Of a stretch of 64,000 nt of DNA, positions 46,966 to 57,846 are shown piece by piece (within the stretch, counting starts at the first letter, position 1; each line of letters begins with the position of its first letter). A program made the translations under genes and the position numbers. The DNA comes from Hyphomicrobium sp. (GTDB lineage Bacteria; Pseudomonadota; Alphaproteobacteria; Rhizobiales; Hyphomicrobiaceae): positions 1 to 64,000 of the forward strand of contig PERL01000012.1 of the NCBI GenBank assembly GCA_002928735.1, written 5' to 3'. A model generated the notes under the pieces. That model made no database searches. It was not told the origin of the DNA and worked only from the letters and a program-made list of their open reading frames with translations.

Positions 46966-48975
46966 ATGGCCCGATCGCAAAGCGATCTCTTCGCCGCACT
47001 GGATACCGACATGAACGATAAAGCCGCCCGCCGTAAATCGGGTGACGCCTCCGACAACTATACGGCCGCCGACATCGAGGTCCTCGAAGGCCTCGAACCC
47101 GTGCGCCGCCGCCCCGGCATGTACATCGGCGGCACGGATGAAAAGGCGCTGCACCATCTCTTCGCCGAAGTGATCGACAACTCCATGGACGAGGCCGTCG
47201 CCGGCCACGCCTCCTTTATCGAAGTCCGCCTCGACGCTGACGGCTTCCTCTCCGTCGCCGACAATGGCCGCGGTATCCCCGTCGACCCGCACCCCAAATA
47301 TCCCAAGAAGAGCGCGCTCGAAGTCATCATGTGCACGCTGCACGCCGGCGGCAAATTCGACGGCAAGGCCTACGCCACCTCCGGCGGCCTCCACGGCGTC
47401 GGCGTCTCGGTCGTCAACGCGCTGGCTGAGACCTGCGAAGTCGAAGTCGCCCGCGGCCAGCAGCTCTACCGCATGGTCTTCTCGCGCGGCACACCGGTCA
47501 CCAAGCTCGAAAAGCTGGGCGCGATCCACAACCGCCGCGGCACCAAGGTCCGCTTCAAACCGGACGAGCAGATCTTCGGCAAGGGCGCCCACTTCAAACC
47601 CGCCCGCCTCCTCAAGATGGCGCGCTCGAAAGCCTACCTCTTCGGCGGGGTCGAGATTCGTTGGTCGTGCGATCCGTCCCTTATCAAGGACGACACACCC
47701 GCCGAAGCCGTCTTCCACTTCCCCGGCGGCTTGAAGGATTATCTCGCCTCCGAAATCACCGGCCAGACCCTCGTCACCAAAGAGATCTTCGCCGGCAACA
47801 TCGAAAAAGAAGGCAAGCACGGCTCAGTAGAATGGGCCGTCGCCTGGATCTCCGACGAAGACGGCTTCAGCCGCTCGTACTGCAACACTATTCCTACCGG
47901 CGAAGGCGGCACGCACGAAAACGGCTTCCGCTCCGCGCTGTCCAAATCCTTGCGCGAATTCGGCGAGCGCGTCGGCAACAAGAAGGCCGCCCAGATCACC
48001 GCCGAAGACGTGATGGGCACCGCCGCGGCGATGCTCTCCATCTTCATCCGCGAACCCGAATTCCAGGGCCAGACCAAAGACAAGCTCGCCACCGTCGAGG
48101 CCGGCCGCATCGTCGAAAACGCCGTCAAGGACGCCTTCGACCATTGGCTGACCGACAGCCCGCAGCAGGCCACCAAGCTCTTGGAATGGTGCGTCGAGCA
48201 GGCCGACGAACGCCTGAAGCGCCGCCGCGAAAAGGAAGTCTCGCGCCAGTCCGCCACGCGCAAGCTGCGCCTCCCCGGCAAACTCGCCGACTGTTCCATT
48301 CAGCAGGCCGCCGGCACTGAAATCTTTATCGTCGAGGGTGACTCGGCCGGTGGCTCCGCCAAGAGCGCGCGCAATCGCGAAACGCAAGCGATTCTCCCGC
48401 TGCGCGGCAAGATCCTCAACGTCGCCAACGCCTCATCCGCCAAGATGTCGGCCAACCAGCTCCTGTCCGATCTGATCCAGGCGCTCGGCGTCGGCACCGG
48501 CTCCAAATACCGCGACGAGGATCTGCGCTACGAGCGCGTCATCGTCATGACCGACGCCGACGTCGATGGCGCCCACATCGCCTCGCTGCTCATCACGTTC
48601 TTCTATCAGGAGATGCCCGAGCTCATCGAAAACGGCCACCTCTACCTCGCCGTGCCGCCGCTCTACAAAATCGCGCACAAGGCCGATGTCGCCTATGCCC
48701 GCACGGAAAAAGAACGCGACGACATCATCGCCACCCAGTTCAAAAACAAGAAGCCCGACGTCACCCGCTTCAAAGGCCTCGGCGAAATGGACTTCAAGGA
48801 TTTGAAATCCACCACCATGGACCCGGGCAAACGTCTCATGCTCAAAGTCGAAGTCACCGAAGCCGACAAGGCCACGCTTGGCGACACGGTGAGCGCGCTC
48901 ATGGGCTCCAAACCCGAAGCCCGCTTCCGCTTCATCCAAGACCGCGCCGCCTTCGCCAAGGATTTGGATATCTAG
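46966..48975 (+). CDS. parE: DNA topoisomerase IV subunit B
   Basis: The ATPase subunit of topoisomerase IV separates linked daughter chromosomes with ParC. The 669-aa chain has the GHKL ATP site (EVIDNSMDEAVAGHA, DNGRGIPVD, GGLHGVGVSVVNALA), the transducer and the TOPRIM motifs EGDSAGGSAK and PLRGKILNV, MTDADVDGAHIASL. Start at 46966 follows GAGGGGAGCC; the open frame upstream is not protein-like. Length fits ParE (shorter than GyrB's about 800 aa). Confidence 0.95.
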   Translation: MARSQSDLFAALDTDMNDKAARRKSGDASDNYTAADIEVLEGLEPVRRRPGMYIGGTDEKALHHLFAEVIDNSMDEAVAGHASFIEVRLDADGFLSVADNGRGIPVDPHPKYPKKSALEVIMCTLHAGGKFDGKAYATSGGLHGVGVSVVNALAETCEVEVARGQQLYRMVFSRGTPVTKLEKLGAIHNRRGTKVRFKPDEQIFGKGAHFKPARLLKMARSKAYLFGGVEIRWSCDPSLIKDDTPAEAVFHFPGGLKDYLASEITGQTLVTKEIFAGNIEKEGKHGSVEWAVAWISDEDGFSRSYCNTIPTGEGGTHENGFRSALSKSLREFGERVGNKKAAQITAEDVMGTAAAMLSIFIREPEFQGQTKDKLATVEAGRIVENAVKDAFDHWLTDSPQQATKLLEWCVEQADERLKRRREKEVSRQSATRKLRLPGKLADCSIQQAAGTEIFIVEGDSAGGSAKSARNRETQAILPLRGKILNVANASSAKMSANQLLSDLIQALGVGTGSKYRDEDLRYERVIVMTDADVDGAHIASLLITFFYQEMPELIENGHLYLAVPPLYKIAHKADVAYARTEKERDDIIATQFKNKKPDVTRFKGLGEMDFKDLKSTTMDPGKRLMLKVEVTEADKATLGDTVSALMGSKPEARFRFIQDRAAFAKDLDI

Positions 48976-49164
48976 CCCGGCCGCTCCTCCCCCCGCCAAA
49001 CGCGCACAACTGTTTCCCCTGCCTGCGTCTTAGGCCTCATATGATTCGCCCCTAATCATGGCCCCGCCGCCGCAACTTCAGCGGCTGCCGCCCGTCCGCG
49101 TCGCGAATGGAAAATCCCCGCGGCCGCCGGACGGCGCGTCATCGTCCACATTGGGGAAGCGATC

Positions 49165-49842
49165 ATGAAACTCAAAGCACTCGGCGCCGAGTTCATCGGC
49201 ACATTCATGCTGATGGCCTCCATCCTCGGCAGCGCCTTTTATTCCTTTGGCGCACCGTCTGGCCCCGCCGGCATTCTCGGCGTCGCCTTCGCCATTGGCA
49301 TCGTCGTGATGGCCATGGCCCGCTCCATCGGACACATCTCCGGCGGCCACTATAATCCCGCCGTCACCGTCGGCCTCGCCGTCGGCGGCCGCTTTCCTTT
49401 CTCTCAGGTCATCCCCTACATCGCCGCCCAGTTGCTGGGCGCTGCCTCCTGCTGCGGCGTGTTCTCGCTGATCGGCGGCGGCATCGGCGGCACCTATGCC
49501 GCCAACGGCTTCGGCGATCTCTCCATGCTCAAGGTCGGCCTCCAGGGCGTCTTCATCATCGAAGTCGTGATGACCGCCTTCTTCCTCATCGTCATCATGG
49601 GCGCCACGCGCCCCGGCAGCCCGGCCGGCTTTGCGCCCCTCGCCATCGGCCTCGCGCTGACCGCGATCCACATCATGTCGATCCCGGTCTCCAACACATC
49701 CGTGAACCCGGCCCGCTCCTTCGGCCCCGCGATCTACGCCGGCGGCGAACCACTCGCCCAGCTCTGGGTCTTCTTTGCCGCCCCCATCCTCGGCGCCATC
49801 CTCGGCGCGCTGATTTATAACGCCATTGAGACAGAAGGCTGA
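49165..49842 (+). CDS. aqpZ: Aquaporin Z
   Basis: This water channel has six membrane segments and both NPA boxes, NPAVTV near residue 71 and NPARSFGPAIY near residue 188. The 225-aa size and SGGHYNPAVT match AqpZ. A GGGGAAG ribosome site precedes the ATG and a strong terminator follows. Confidence 0.95.
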   Translation: MKLKALGAEFIGTFMLMASILGSAFYSFGAPSGPAGILGVAFAIGIVVMAMARSIGHISGGHYNPAVTVGLAVGGRFPFSQVIPYIAAQLLGAASCCGVFSLIGGGIGGTYAANGFGDLSMLKVGLQGVFIIEVVMTAFFLIVIMGATRPGSPAGFAPLAIGLALTAIHIMSIPVSNTSVNPARSFGPAIYAGGEPLAQLWVFFAAPILGAILGALIYNAIETEG

Positions 49843-49856
49843 TCGGCCACCCATCA

Positions 49857-49890
49857 ATGACCGCCCCAGCCAGGGGCGGTCATTTACCCT
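49857..49890 (+). terminator. Rho-independent terminator after aqpZ
   Basis: ATGACCGCCCC (49857-49867) pairs perfectly with GGGGCGGTCAT (49873-49883), followed by TTTACCCTTTT. Confidence 0.88.
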
Positions 49891-50153
49891 TTTGCCCCCA
49901 CTAGCGACCATCCACCACCGGCCCAAAACGCCCTTTTCCTTGCTTTCCCCCCGGCCTTGTGTCAGCAAGCATCACGCTCGAGCGCAGGGGATCGATTCAT
50001 TGATCCATTTCGAGCATTTCCGTTGCCCGGCTTTTAGCCTCTTATTGGCACCATCTCCCCCTGCGCCTCGTTCGACCGCGAGCACTCGTTCCACCTGATG
50101 TGGCGCGAGGTAACGCACGCGTGGATCAATGACGCACTCGGAGTGAGACTTTT
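49891..50153. other. Non-coding gap before the DEAD-box helicase
   Basis: After the aqpZ terminator the gap to the helicase start holds no credible gene. It should contain the helicase promoter and a leader, but no clear elements are visible. Confidence 0.4.
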
Positions 50154-51983
<1,830 letters not shown>

Positions 51984-52019
51984 CACGTCGTCGAGAAAAA
52001 GCGCGCCGCGCGGTTGGGG

Positions 52020-52385
52020 TCAGCCCTTGCCGCGCGGCTTTGTTTTGCGCGGTGCAGCCCGCGCACTCTGGGCCGCGCGAACCGCATTTCGCCCCCACGC
52101 CAAAGCCTCATCGGGATCATCCAGAAGCCGCTCGGGCATGCGCCAGTACGACATCGCCACCGGCTTCGCCTTGCCCTGATACACGAACGGCCCCAGTCCC
52201 TCGGCCTCAAAGTCGGCCTGGGAGCGCGCATCCGCTTTCAGATAAATCACCCCGTCCGCAATCAGCGCGAACATCACCCCGTCGCAGTAAATCCCGCCAC
52301 CACCGAACATTTTTCGCACGCTGATGGTGCCCAGCGGACCAAACAATTCTTCCGCCAATTCGCTCAAACGTGGATCGAGCGGCAT
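52020..52385 (-). CDS. TfoX N-terminal domain protein
   Basis: The 121-aa protein has the TfoX/Sxy N-terminal domain: FGPLGTISVRKMFGGGGIYCDGVMFALIADGVIYLKAD, and ends with an Arg/Lys tail. In gammaproteobacteria Sxy activates competence; stand-alone N-domains in alphaproteobacteria have unknown function. It converges with the helicase gene, 36 bp apart. Confidence 0.85.
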   Translation of the reverse strand: MPLDPRLSELAEELFGPLGTISVRKMFGGGGIYCDGVMFALIADGVIYLKADARSQADFEAEGLGPFVYQGKAKPVAMSYWRMPERLLDDPDEALAWGRNAVRAAQSARAAPRKTKPRGKG

Positions 52386-52591
52386 CCTGCACTCACCCGG
52401 GACGGCGCGACTGTTGCAAAGGAATCATGTTCAGCAAAGAAGAAGTGATAATCATTTCTGGGTGTGACAACTCTGTGGAGAAGTCGGCCGCGCCACAAGA
52501 GTTTTCCTCAGTTTTCTGTATCGTATCTTCGTACGGACGGTTCATCGGTGCGAGGGCGCCGGGGTCGTCCGAAGAGTAACGGTAGGCTGCC

Positions 52592-52915
52592 ATGTTGGCC
52601 AAGTATCCGCTTTCCATTGAAGAGACGGCTGCTCTGACCCGAGCCCGTCCCCGACTCGACCCCGAAGCCGCGACGGAACCCGTCGCCCTTCCCGGTGCAG
52701 ATGTGGCCGAGCTGGTCCATCTGGCGCGCGCCGTGCTGATGAAATCTCCCCAAGATCTTGCGGCAATTGCTCAAGCCGCACCGTCGATGCCCGCGAACTG
52801 GATCGATGTGTTCACAGCCGAACGCGCCCGCGCCGAAGCCGAAGCGAAATTCTGGTCCACGGCGATCGCCTATCTGATGGCGACATCCCCGTCGGGCATC
52901 GCCAACGACGGCTGA
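52592..52915 (+). CDS. Hypothetical 107-aa soluble protein
   Basis: The product is helical, Ala-rich and without membrane segments (VAELVHLARAVLMKSP, AERARAEAEAKFWSTAIAYL). It abuts the stop of the A-type carrier gene on the opposite strand. No family is recognised. A role cannot be given. Confidence 0.6.
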   Translation: MLAKYPLSIEETAALTRARPRLDPEAATEPVALPGADVAELVHLARAVLMKSPQDLAAIAQAAPSMPANWIDVFTAERARAEAEAKFWSTAIAYLMATSPSGIANDG

Positions 52916-53317
52916 TCAGTCGCGCGCGGCTTCCACGCCGGCTGCCGGTTCAAGCTGCACGCTTTCCCCGCAACCGCAGGCGCTCTTCTGGTTCGGGTTG
53001 TTGAACACGAACTGGCTGGCGAGCTTATCGGTTTTGTAGTCCATCTCCGTGCCGATGAGATAAAGGATCGCCGCCGGGTCCACGATCACCCGCGCGCCGT
53101 CGACCTCGATCACCTCATCCAGCCGGCCCACGTCACTGGCCCAGGTCATGGTGTATTCCATGCCCGCGCAGCCACCCTTCTTCACCCCGATCTTTAGACC
53201 GGCCACGCCCTCCCCCTTCGACGCCATGAGCGTACGAATGCGTTCGGCGGCAACCGGCGTCAACGTCATGACTTGCGGACGCGGGCGGCGGGTCGGCTGT
53301 GGGGCGAGTTCGGTCAT
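52916..53317 (-). CDS. sufA: A-type iron-sulfur cluster carrier (SufA/IscA family)
   Basis: The 133-aa protein receives and delivers Fe-S clusters. The three family cysteines are in KKGGCAGMEY and the C-terminal SACGCGES. The core MTLTPVAAERIRTL and NPNQKSACGCG matches SufA/IscA. Start at 53317. Normally this gene closes the alphaproteobacterial suf operon; here it lies 2.8 kb away from sufT, beyond a permease and two other genes. Confidence 0.93.
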   Translation of the reverse strand: MTELAPQPTRRPRPQVMTLTPVAAERIRTLMASKGEGVAGLKIGVKKGGCAGMEYTMTWASDVGRLDEVIEVDGARVIVDPAAILYLIGTEMDYKTDKLASQFVFNNPNQKSACGCGESVQLEPAAGVEAARD

Positions 53318-53530
53318 ATGTGGCAAATCCAGGTTCAAGGCCTCGGGTGCTAATCCACAATATAGCAACGTTCGCCGCAAATGCGAGGCCGTCAAAAGCC
53401 AAGTCCGCGCAAATGCTTACAACGGGCTCTAAGAGAGGCGTTCCCCGTGTTCCGGCCGGAACAGCCCAACCTGCCCGGCTCGGGCATGCTGGGCACAACT
53501 GGAAACACCCTCTCCCAACAGGAGCCCACC

Positions 53531-54130
53531 ATGACCCGCCGCACCGTTCTCAACGCCATTGCTCTCGCCGCCGCTGCGCTGGCGTTCGGCACACCCGCTG
53601 AAGCCGGCGGCGGCGTCCGCCTCACCTTCGGCGGCCCGCTCCCGAGCTTCGTCGCCACCCCCACGCCCGGCTACGGCGGCGGCAGCGGCTACAGCGCCCC
53701 GCGCAAGTCAGCTCCCAAGCTTCATGCCGCCAAGCGCCGCCAGCCAGCCCCGGTCATCGTCGCCGAGCGCCACAAGCCGAAGGCACCGCGCCATGTCGTG
53801 CCCGTCCGCCACACGCCCACGAGCAACGCCCCCAAGACCATCCCCGCGATCCCCGTCACCGCCAACGAAGGTGAAAACCCTGGCTTCATCGGCCGCGCGC
53901 TCGCTATCGACAACCTGCCGCGCGCCGAGACCGTGCATGCGCTCCTGCCGTCCGAAACGATCGTCGCTAAGGACGCACCCGAATTGGCCGAACGCGCGAC
54001 GGCCTCCGTCGCAACAGCCTCCATCATCAAGACCGAGGCGCCCACCCAACAGGCCGCCACCGACACCCCGGCCACCTGCCGCAAATTCATCCCCGCGGTT
54101 GGCGTCACCGTCACGGTCGCGTGCGATTGA
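53531..54130 (+). CDS. Secreted hypothetical protein
   Basis: The 199-aa product has a signal peptide (1-25, RRTVLNAIALAAAALAFGTPAEA; a twin-arginine-like start) and a low-complexity basic region rich in Pro, Lys, Arg (YSAPRKSAPKLHAAKRRQP) followed by an acidic/Ala part and two cysteines near the end (PATCRKF, VTVACD). Unknown function. GGAGCCC precedes the ATG. Confidence 0.62.
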   Translation: MTRRTVLNAIALAAAALAFGTPAEAGGGVRLTFGGPLPSFVATPTPGYGGGSGYSAPRKSAPKLHAAKRRQPAPVIVAERHKPKAPRHVVPVRHTPTSNAPKTIPAIPVTANEGENPGFIGRALAIDNLPRAETVHALLPSETIVAKDAPELAERATASVATASIIKTEAPTQQAATDTPATCRKFIPAVGVTVTVACD

Positions 54131-54193
54131 AGATCAGGTTAGGTTCGAATTGTGGAATCGCGTTTCCTTGGCGGATAGACGGACAGGCACATC

Positions 54194-55399
54194 ATGGCTG
54201 GCGCAACGACCCCCACCCCTCCGGGCCTCTCCGGTCCCGCCGTCGGCGAGATCTCGCCCAAGACGATCAAGATGGCGCCCAAGCTCGCCTACCGGAACCT
54301 GTTCCATGACCGCTTGAGCCTCGTCGTCACCCTGGTCGGCATCGTCTTCTCGCTGATCCTCGTCGCGGTCCAGTGCGGCCTCTATATCGGCTCGGAACAG
54401 AAAATCGCCACCGTCATCGATAAAACGCCCGCCGACCTGTGGGTCGTCCCCTTCGGCACCAAATCCTTCGACGATCCCTCGCTGCTGACGGGCCGCGAAA
54501 AATACAACATCCTCTCCACGCCCGGCGTCGAGAACGTCCAGGAAATGATCGTCAACTTCGCCAGCTGGCGCAAACCCGGCGGCGGCAAGAAGGCGTTCAT
54601 CCTCGTCGGCCTCGACACACTGCGCGGCGGCGTCGAACCCTGGAACATCATCGAAGGCAGCCCAGCAGAACTAAAAACACCCAACTCCCTTGCCGTCGAC
54701 AAATCCTACCTCAAGGATCTCGGCATCGACGGGCTCGGCGCTTTCGCGGAAGTGAACGGACAACGCGTGCAGGTAACGGCGCTGACCGGCGGCATTCGCT
54801 CCTTCACCACGCTCCCTTACGGCTTCACCAGCCTCGAGACAGCGCGCAAACTCGTCAACGCCGCCCCCGAACAGGCAACCTATCAGCTCGTCAAACTCGC
54901 TCCCGGCGCCGACGTCGAAGAGGTCCGCCAGGCCCTCATCGAGCGCATGCCCGACAACGAGGTCCTGACTCACACTGAGTTCCGCGACCGTTCGCTCAAC
55001 TACTGGATGTTCAACACCGCCGCAGGTGCCGCTCTCATCGCCGGCGCCGCCCTCGGCGTGATCGTCGGCGTCGTCATCGTCGCCCAGACGCTCTACTCAT
55101 CCACCAAGGACCACTTGAACGAGTTCGCAACGCTGCGCGCGCTCGGCGCCTCCGCCAGCTACATCCACGCCGTCATTCTGATCCAGGCCGTGCTCTCCGC
55201 CATCATTGGCTACATCGTCGGCTTCACGCTCACGATGCTCCTAATAAACGCCACCAAAAACTCGACCTTAAACATCGTCATGACGCCCCGCCTCGCGATA
55301 GGCCTCTTCCTCCTGACGCTCGGCATGTGCATCTTCGCCGCCATCTCCGCGATCTTCAAAGTCACGCGGATCGATCCCGCGGGCGTCTTCAGCCGCTGA
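54194..55399 (+). CDS. Orphan DevC-like ABC transporter permease
   Basis: The 401-aa protein has the MacB/FtsX-like plan: an N-terminal membrane segment (RLSLVVTLVGIVFSLILVAVQCG), a periplasmic domain and three C-terminal segments with AAGAALIAGAALGVIVGVVIV, FATLRALGASASYIHAVIL and FKVTRIDPAGVFSR. The FLIxAxQ-like start and RIDPAxVF end match DevC-type permeases. Neither an ATPase nor an adaptor gene is adjacent, so it must pair with proteins encoded elsewhere or act as an orphan. Confidence 0.85.
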   Translation: MAGATTPTPPGLSGPAVGEISPKTIKMAPKLAYRNLFHDRLSLVVTLVGIVFSLILVAVQCGLYIGSEQKIATVIDKTPADLWVVPFGTKSFDDPSLLTGREKYNILSTPGVENVQEMIVNFASWRKPGGGKKAFILVGLDTLRGGVEPWNIIEGSPAELKTPNSLAVDKSYLKDLGIDGLGAFAEVNGQRVQVTALTGGIRSFTTLPYGFTSLETARKLVNAAPEQATYQLVKLAPGADVEEVRQALIERMPDNEVLTHTEFRDRSLNYWMFNTAAGAALIAGAALGVIVGVVIVAQTLYSSTKDHLNEFATLRALGASASYIHAVILIQAVLSAIIGYIVGFTLTMLLINATKNSTLNIVMTPRLAIGLFLLTLGMCIFAAISAIFKVTRIDPAGVFSR

Positions 55400-55415
55400 T
55401 ACTCGCTCACCGCCA

Positions 55416-55440
55416 GCTCCCCGCAAGGGGAGCTGGAAGC
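55416..55440. repeat. Inverted repeat between convergent genes
   Basis: CCAGCTCCCC pairs with GGGGAGCTGG around GCAA, a strong 10-bp hairpin. It lies between the permease stop and the converging DCC gene and may serve as terminator or be a REP-type element; no T-run follows. Confidence 0.55.
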
Positions 55441-55450
55441 GGCAGCTGAT

Positions 55451-55876
55451 CTAAGCCGCGCTCCTGTTTCGCCACCGCTGAATGCGGCCCGCCGCCCGCG
55501 ACATCGCCGGACGGAGCGGCAGGAACCCGCGATAGGCAAGCTCTAGAGCCGGCGTCACACCCGGCACCCGCGCCACCGCAGCCGCCCACCGCCACGACGG
55601 CAAGCGCTGCCAAATCCGCGCAAACGCATCCGCCCCGGAATGCAGCCGCCCGTCAGACTCGCGCACATGAAACCGCGCCATGGCGGCCGTGCGATCGAGG
55701 TCCCCCGCGATCGCAACGCTCGCATCCGACACATCGACAAAGTCGATCTGCTCCGCCCCGCACTGACGTTGATAGTGCCCGATCTCAGCCCGGCACAGCG
55801 GACACGATCCATCGAAATAAACCGTCAGATTGCGCTGATCTTCGGCCAAGGCCGGCCTCCCATTGTGACGTCCCAT
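55451..55876 (-). CDS. DCC family thiol-disulfide oxidoreductase-like protein (DUF393)
   Basis: The 141-aa protein begins with the DUF393 pattern [20 protein letters not shown], in which CPLC resembles a thioredoxin CxxC site. Later parts ([21 protein letters not shown]) match the family. Redox activity is inferred only. Start chosen at 55876. Confidence 0.85.
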   Translation of the reverse strand: MGRHNGRPALAEDQRNLTVYFDGSCPLCRAEIGHYQRQCGAEQIDFVDVSDASVAIAGDLDRTAAMARFHVRESDGRLHSGADAFARIWQRLPSWRWAAAVARVPGVTPALELAYRGFLPLRPAMSRAAGRIQRWRNRSAA

Positions 55877-56083
55877 CTGCTTACGAGACAGCCCGTCCAA
55901 ACGATCAAATGGGGTAAAAGCGTCAGGAACCCGGCAGCCTTATTCGGCATATTCGGCTGGCTCCCTTGCAGCGAGTGGCGCCGGCAAGGGAGTGTGAAAT
56001 GGGGGCCCCTGACGCCCCGTCCATGTAATGCGATCCGCGCGCCCCGAAAAGCGCCTGCTCAAAAAATTGCGAAAAGCGCCTGC

Positions 56084-56524
56084 TCAAAACATATTGAGCG
56101 CGAGCCGGGCTTCATCCGACATCCGGCTCTGATCCCACGGCGGATCGAACGTGATCGTCGCCTTGCAACCGCTGACGCCCGGCACCGCCGACACGGCGTT
56201 CTCCACCCAAATCGGCATCTCGCCCGCCACCGGACATCCCGGCGCTGTCAGCGTCATAAGGATCGTCACGTCGCGATTATCCGAAATGTCGATATTGTAG
56301 ATGAGGCCGAGTTCGAAAATATCGGAAGGGATTTCCGGGTCATAAACCGTCTTCAACGCCTTCACGATTTCCGGCGTCAGCGCATCGAGCTCTTCTTGCG
56401 ACAGCGCCGATCCCGCAACCGGCGTCCCACCTTCTGCGACGCTCGGCACGCGCACCGGCTCCATCTCGGCGGCCGCTGCCGGCAGCTCAATACCGTCCCG
56501 CTTGATATCGTCGTCCATCATCAT
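56084..56524 (-). CDS. sufT: SufT, MIP18/DUF59 Fe-S assembly factor
   Basis: The 146-aa protein has the DUF59 core: LKTVYDPEIPSDIFELGLIY, MTLTAPGCPVAGEMPIWVE and VTITFDPPWDQSRMSDEAR-like end. The N-terminal 50 residues are variable. SufT helps mature Fe-S proteins under iron stress. It follows sufS by 9 bp and is the last gene of the contiguous suf operon here. Confidence 0.93.
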   Translation of the reverse strand: MMMDDDIKRDGIELPAAAAEMEPVRVPSVAEGGTPVAGSALSQEELDALTPEIVKALKTVYDPEIPSDIFELGLIYNIDISDNRDVTILMTLTAPGCPVAGEMPIWVENAVSAVPGVSGCKATITFDPPWDQSRMSDEARLALNMF

Positions 56525-56533
56525 GACGCTCCT

Positions 56534-57805
56534 TCACGCAAACAGATCGCGTGCCTTTTGCAAGGCCGTGATCAATGCATCGACCTCAGCCTTGGTGTTG
56601 TACATCGCGAACGACGCCCGGCACGTCGCCGGCACGCCGAGCCGCGTCATCAAAGGTTGTGCACAATGGTGCCCCGCGCGGATCGCCACGCCCGAACGGT
56701 CGATGATCGTCGACACATCATGCGGGTGCAGCCCCTCGACGTTAAACGCCAGGATCGCTCCTTTACCCGGCGCCTTGCCGTAGACCGTCAGCCACGGAAA
56801 CTCCGCGAACCGCGCGTGCGCGTACGCCGAAATCTCCTGCTCGTGTGCCGCAATCGCCTCACGCCCCACCTGCATCATGTAGTTCAGCGCCGCGCCGAGC
56901 CCGACGGTCTCCACGATCGCCGGCGTGCCCGCCTCGAATTTGTGCGGCGGCGGCGCATACGTGATCTCATCGACCGCCACCTTCTCGATCATCTCGCCGC
57001 CACCCTGATACGGCGGCATGGCATCGAGATGCCGGCGCTTGGCAAACAGCACACCAATCCCCGACGGACCGTAGAGCTTGTGGCCCGTCGTGACGTAAAA
57101 ATCGACGCCCAGATCCTGGACATCGACCGGCATGTGCACGGCCGCCTGGCTGCCATCCACGAGCACCGGAATGTTGCGCGCGTGCGCGATGCGCACGATG
57201 TCCTTGATCGGCACAACGGTGCCGAGCACGTTCGACATGTGCGTAATCGCGACCATCTTGGTCTTCGGCGTCAGCAGCCGCTGGAATTCATCCAGCAGAA
57301 ACTCGCCCGTATCCGATACCGGCGCCCACTTCAAAACAGCCCCGCGCCGCTCGCGATGAAAATGCCACGGCACGATGTTCGAGTGATGCTCCATGATCGA
57401 GAGCACGATCTCGTCGCCCTCACCGATGTGCGTGCCGCCGAACGACGACGCCACCAGATTGATCGCATCCGTCGCATTCCGCGTGAAGATGATCTCTTCC
57501 ACCGTCGGCGCATTGAAGAACCGCCGCACGGTCTCGCGCGCGTCTTCCATCCGCGCGGTCGCGGCATTGGAAAGATAGTGCAGCCCACGATGCACGTTCG
57601 CGTATTCGAAGCGATAAGCATGATCCATCGCCTCGATCACCGCCGCCGGCTTCTGCGCGCTCGCCCCGTTGTCGAGATAAACAAGCGGCTTGCCATGCAC
57701 CTCACGGAATAGGATCGGGAAGTCCGCGCGCAACCGCGCCACGTCGAACGTGCCGCCGGCCCGTCCGCTGACTTCGCCCTGCATGTGCCGCGCTGCGTTT
57801 GCCAT
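56534..57805 (-). CDS. sufS: SufS cysteine desulfurase
   Basis: SufS frees sulfur from cysteine for cluster assembly on SufBCD. The 423-aa PLP enzyme has the lysine in VTTGHKLYGPSGIGVLF, ITHMSNVLGT and the active-site cysteine in RAGHHCAQPLM. It is a second desulfurase in the operon beside the IscS-like one. No SufE/SufU partner is visible in the window. Confidence 0.94.
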   Translation of the reverse strand: MANAARHMQGEVSGRAGGTFDVARLRADFPILFREVHGKPLVYLDNGASAQKPAAVIEAMDHAYRFEYANVHRGLHYLSNAATARMEDARETVRRFFNAPTVEEIIFTRNATDAINLVASSFGGTHIGEGDEIVLSIMEHHSNIVPWHFHRERRGAVLKWAPVSDTGEFLLDEFQRLLTPKTKMVAITHMSNVLGTVVPIKDIVRIAHARNIPVLVDGSQAAVHMPVDVQDLGVDFYVTTGHKLYGPSGIGVLFAKRRHLDAMPPYQGGGEMIEKVAVDEITYAPPPHKFEAGTPAIVETVGLGAALNYMMQVGREAIAAHEQEISAYAHARFAEFPWLTVYGKAPGKGAILAFNVEGLHPHDVSTIIDRSGVAIRAGHHCAQPLMTRLGVPATCRASFAMYNTKAEVDALITALQKARDLFA

Positions 57806-57846
57806 TCGTCTCTCCGCGCCTCCCGATTCCGGAAGGCTTCAATCTA

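Noticed and set aside
55640-57712. 690-codon open frame on the plus strand
   Set aside because: It is antisense to sufT and sufS, is full of Arg/His runs typical of a shadow frame in GC-rich DNA, and contains no recognisable domain.
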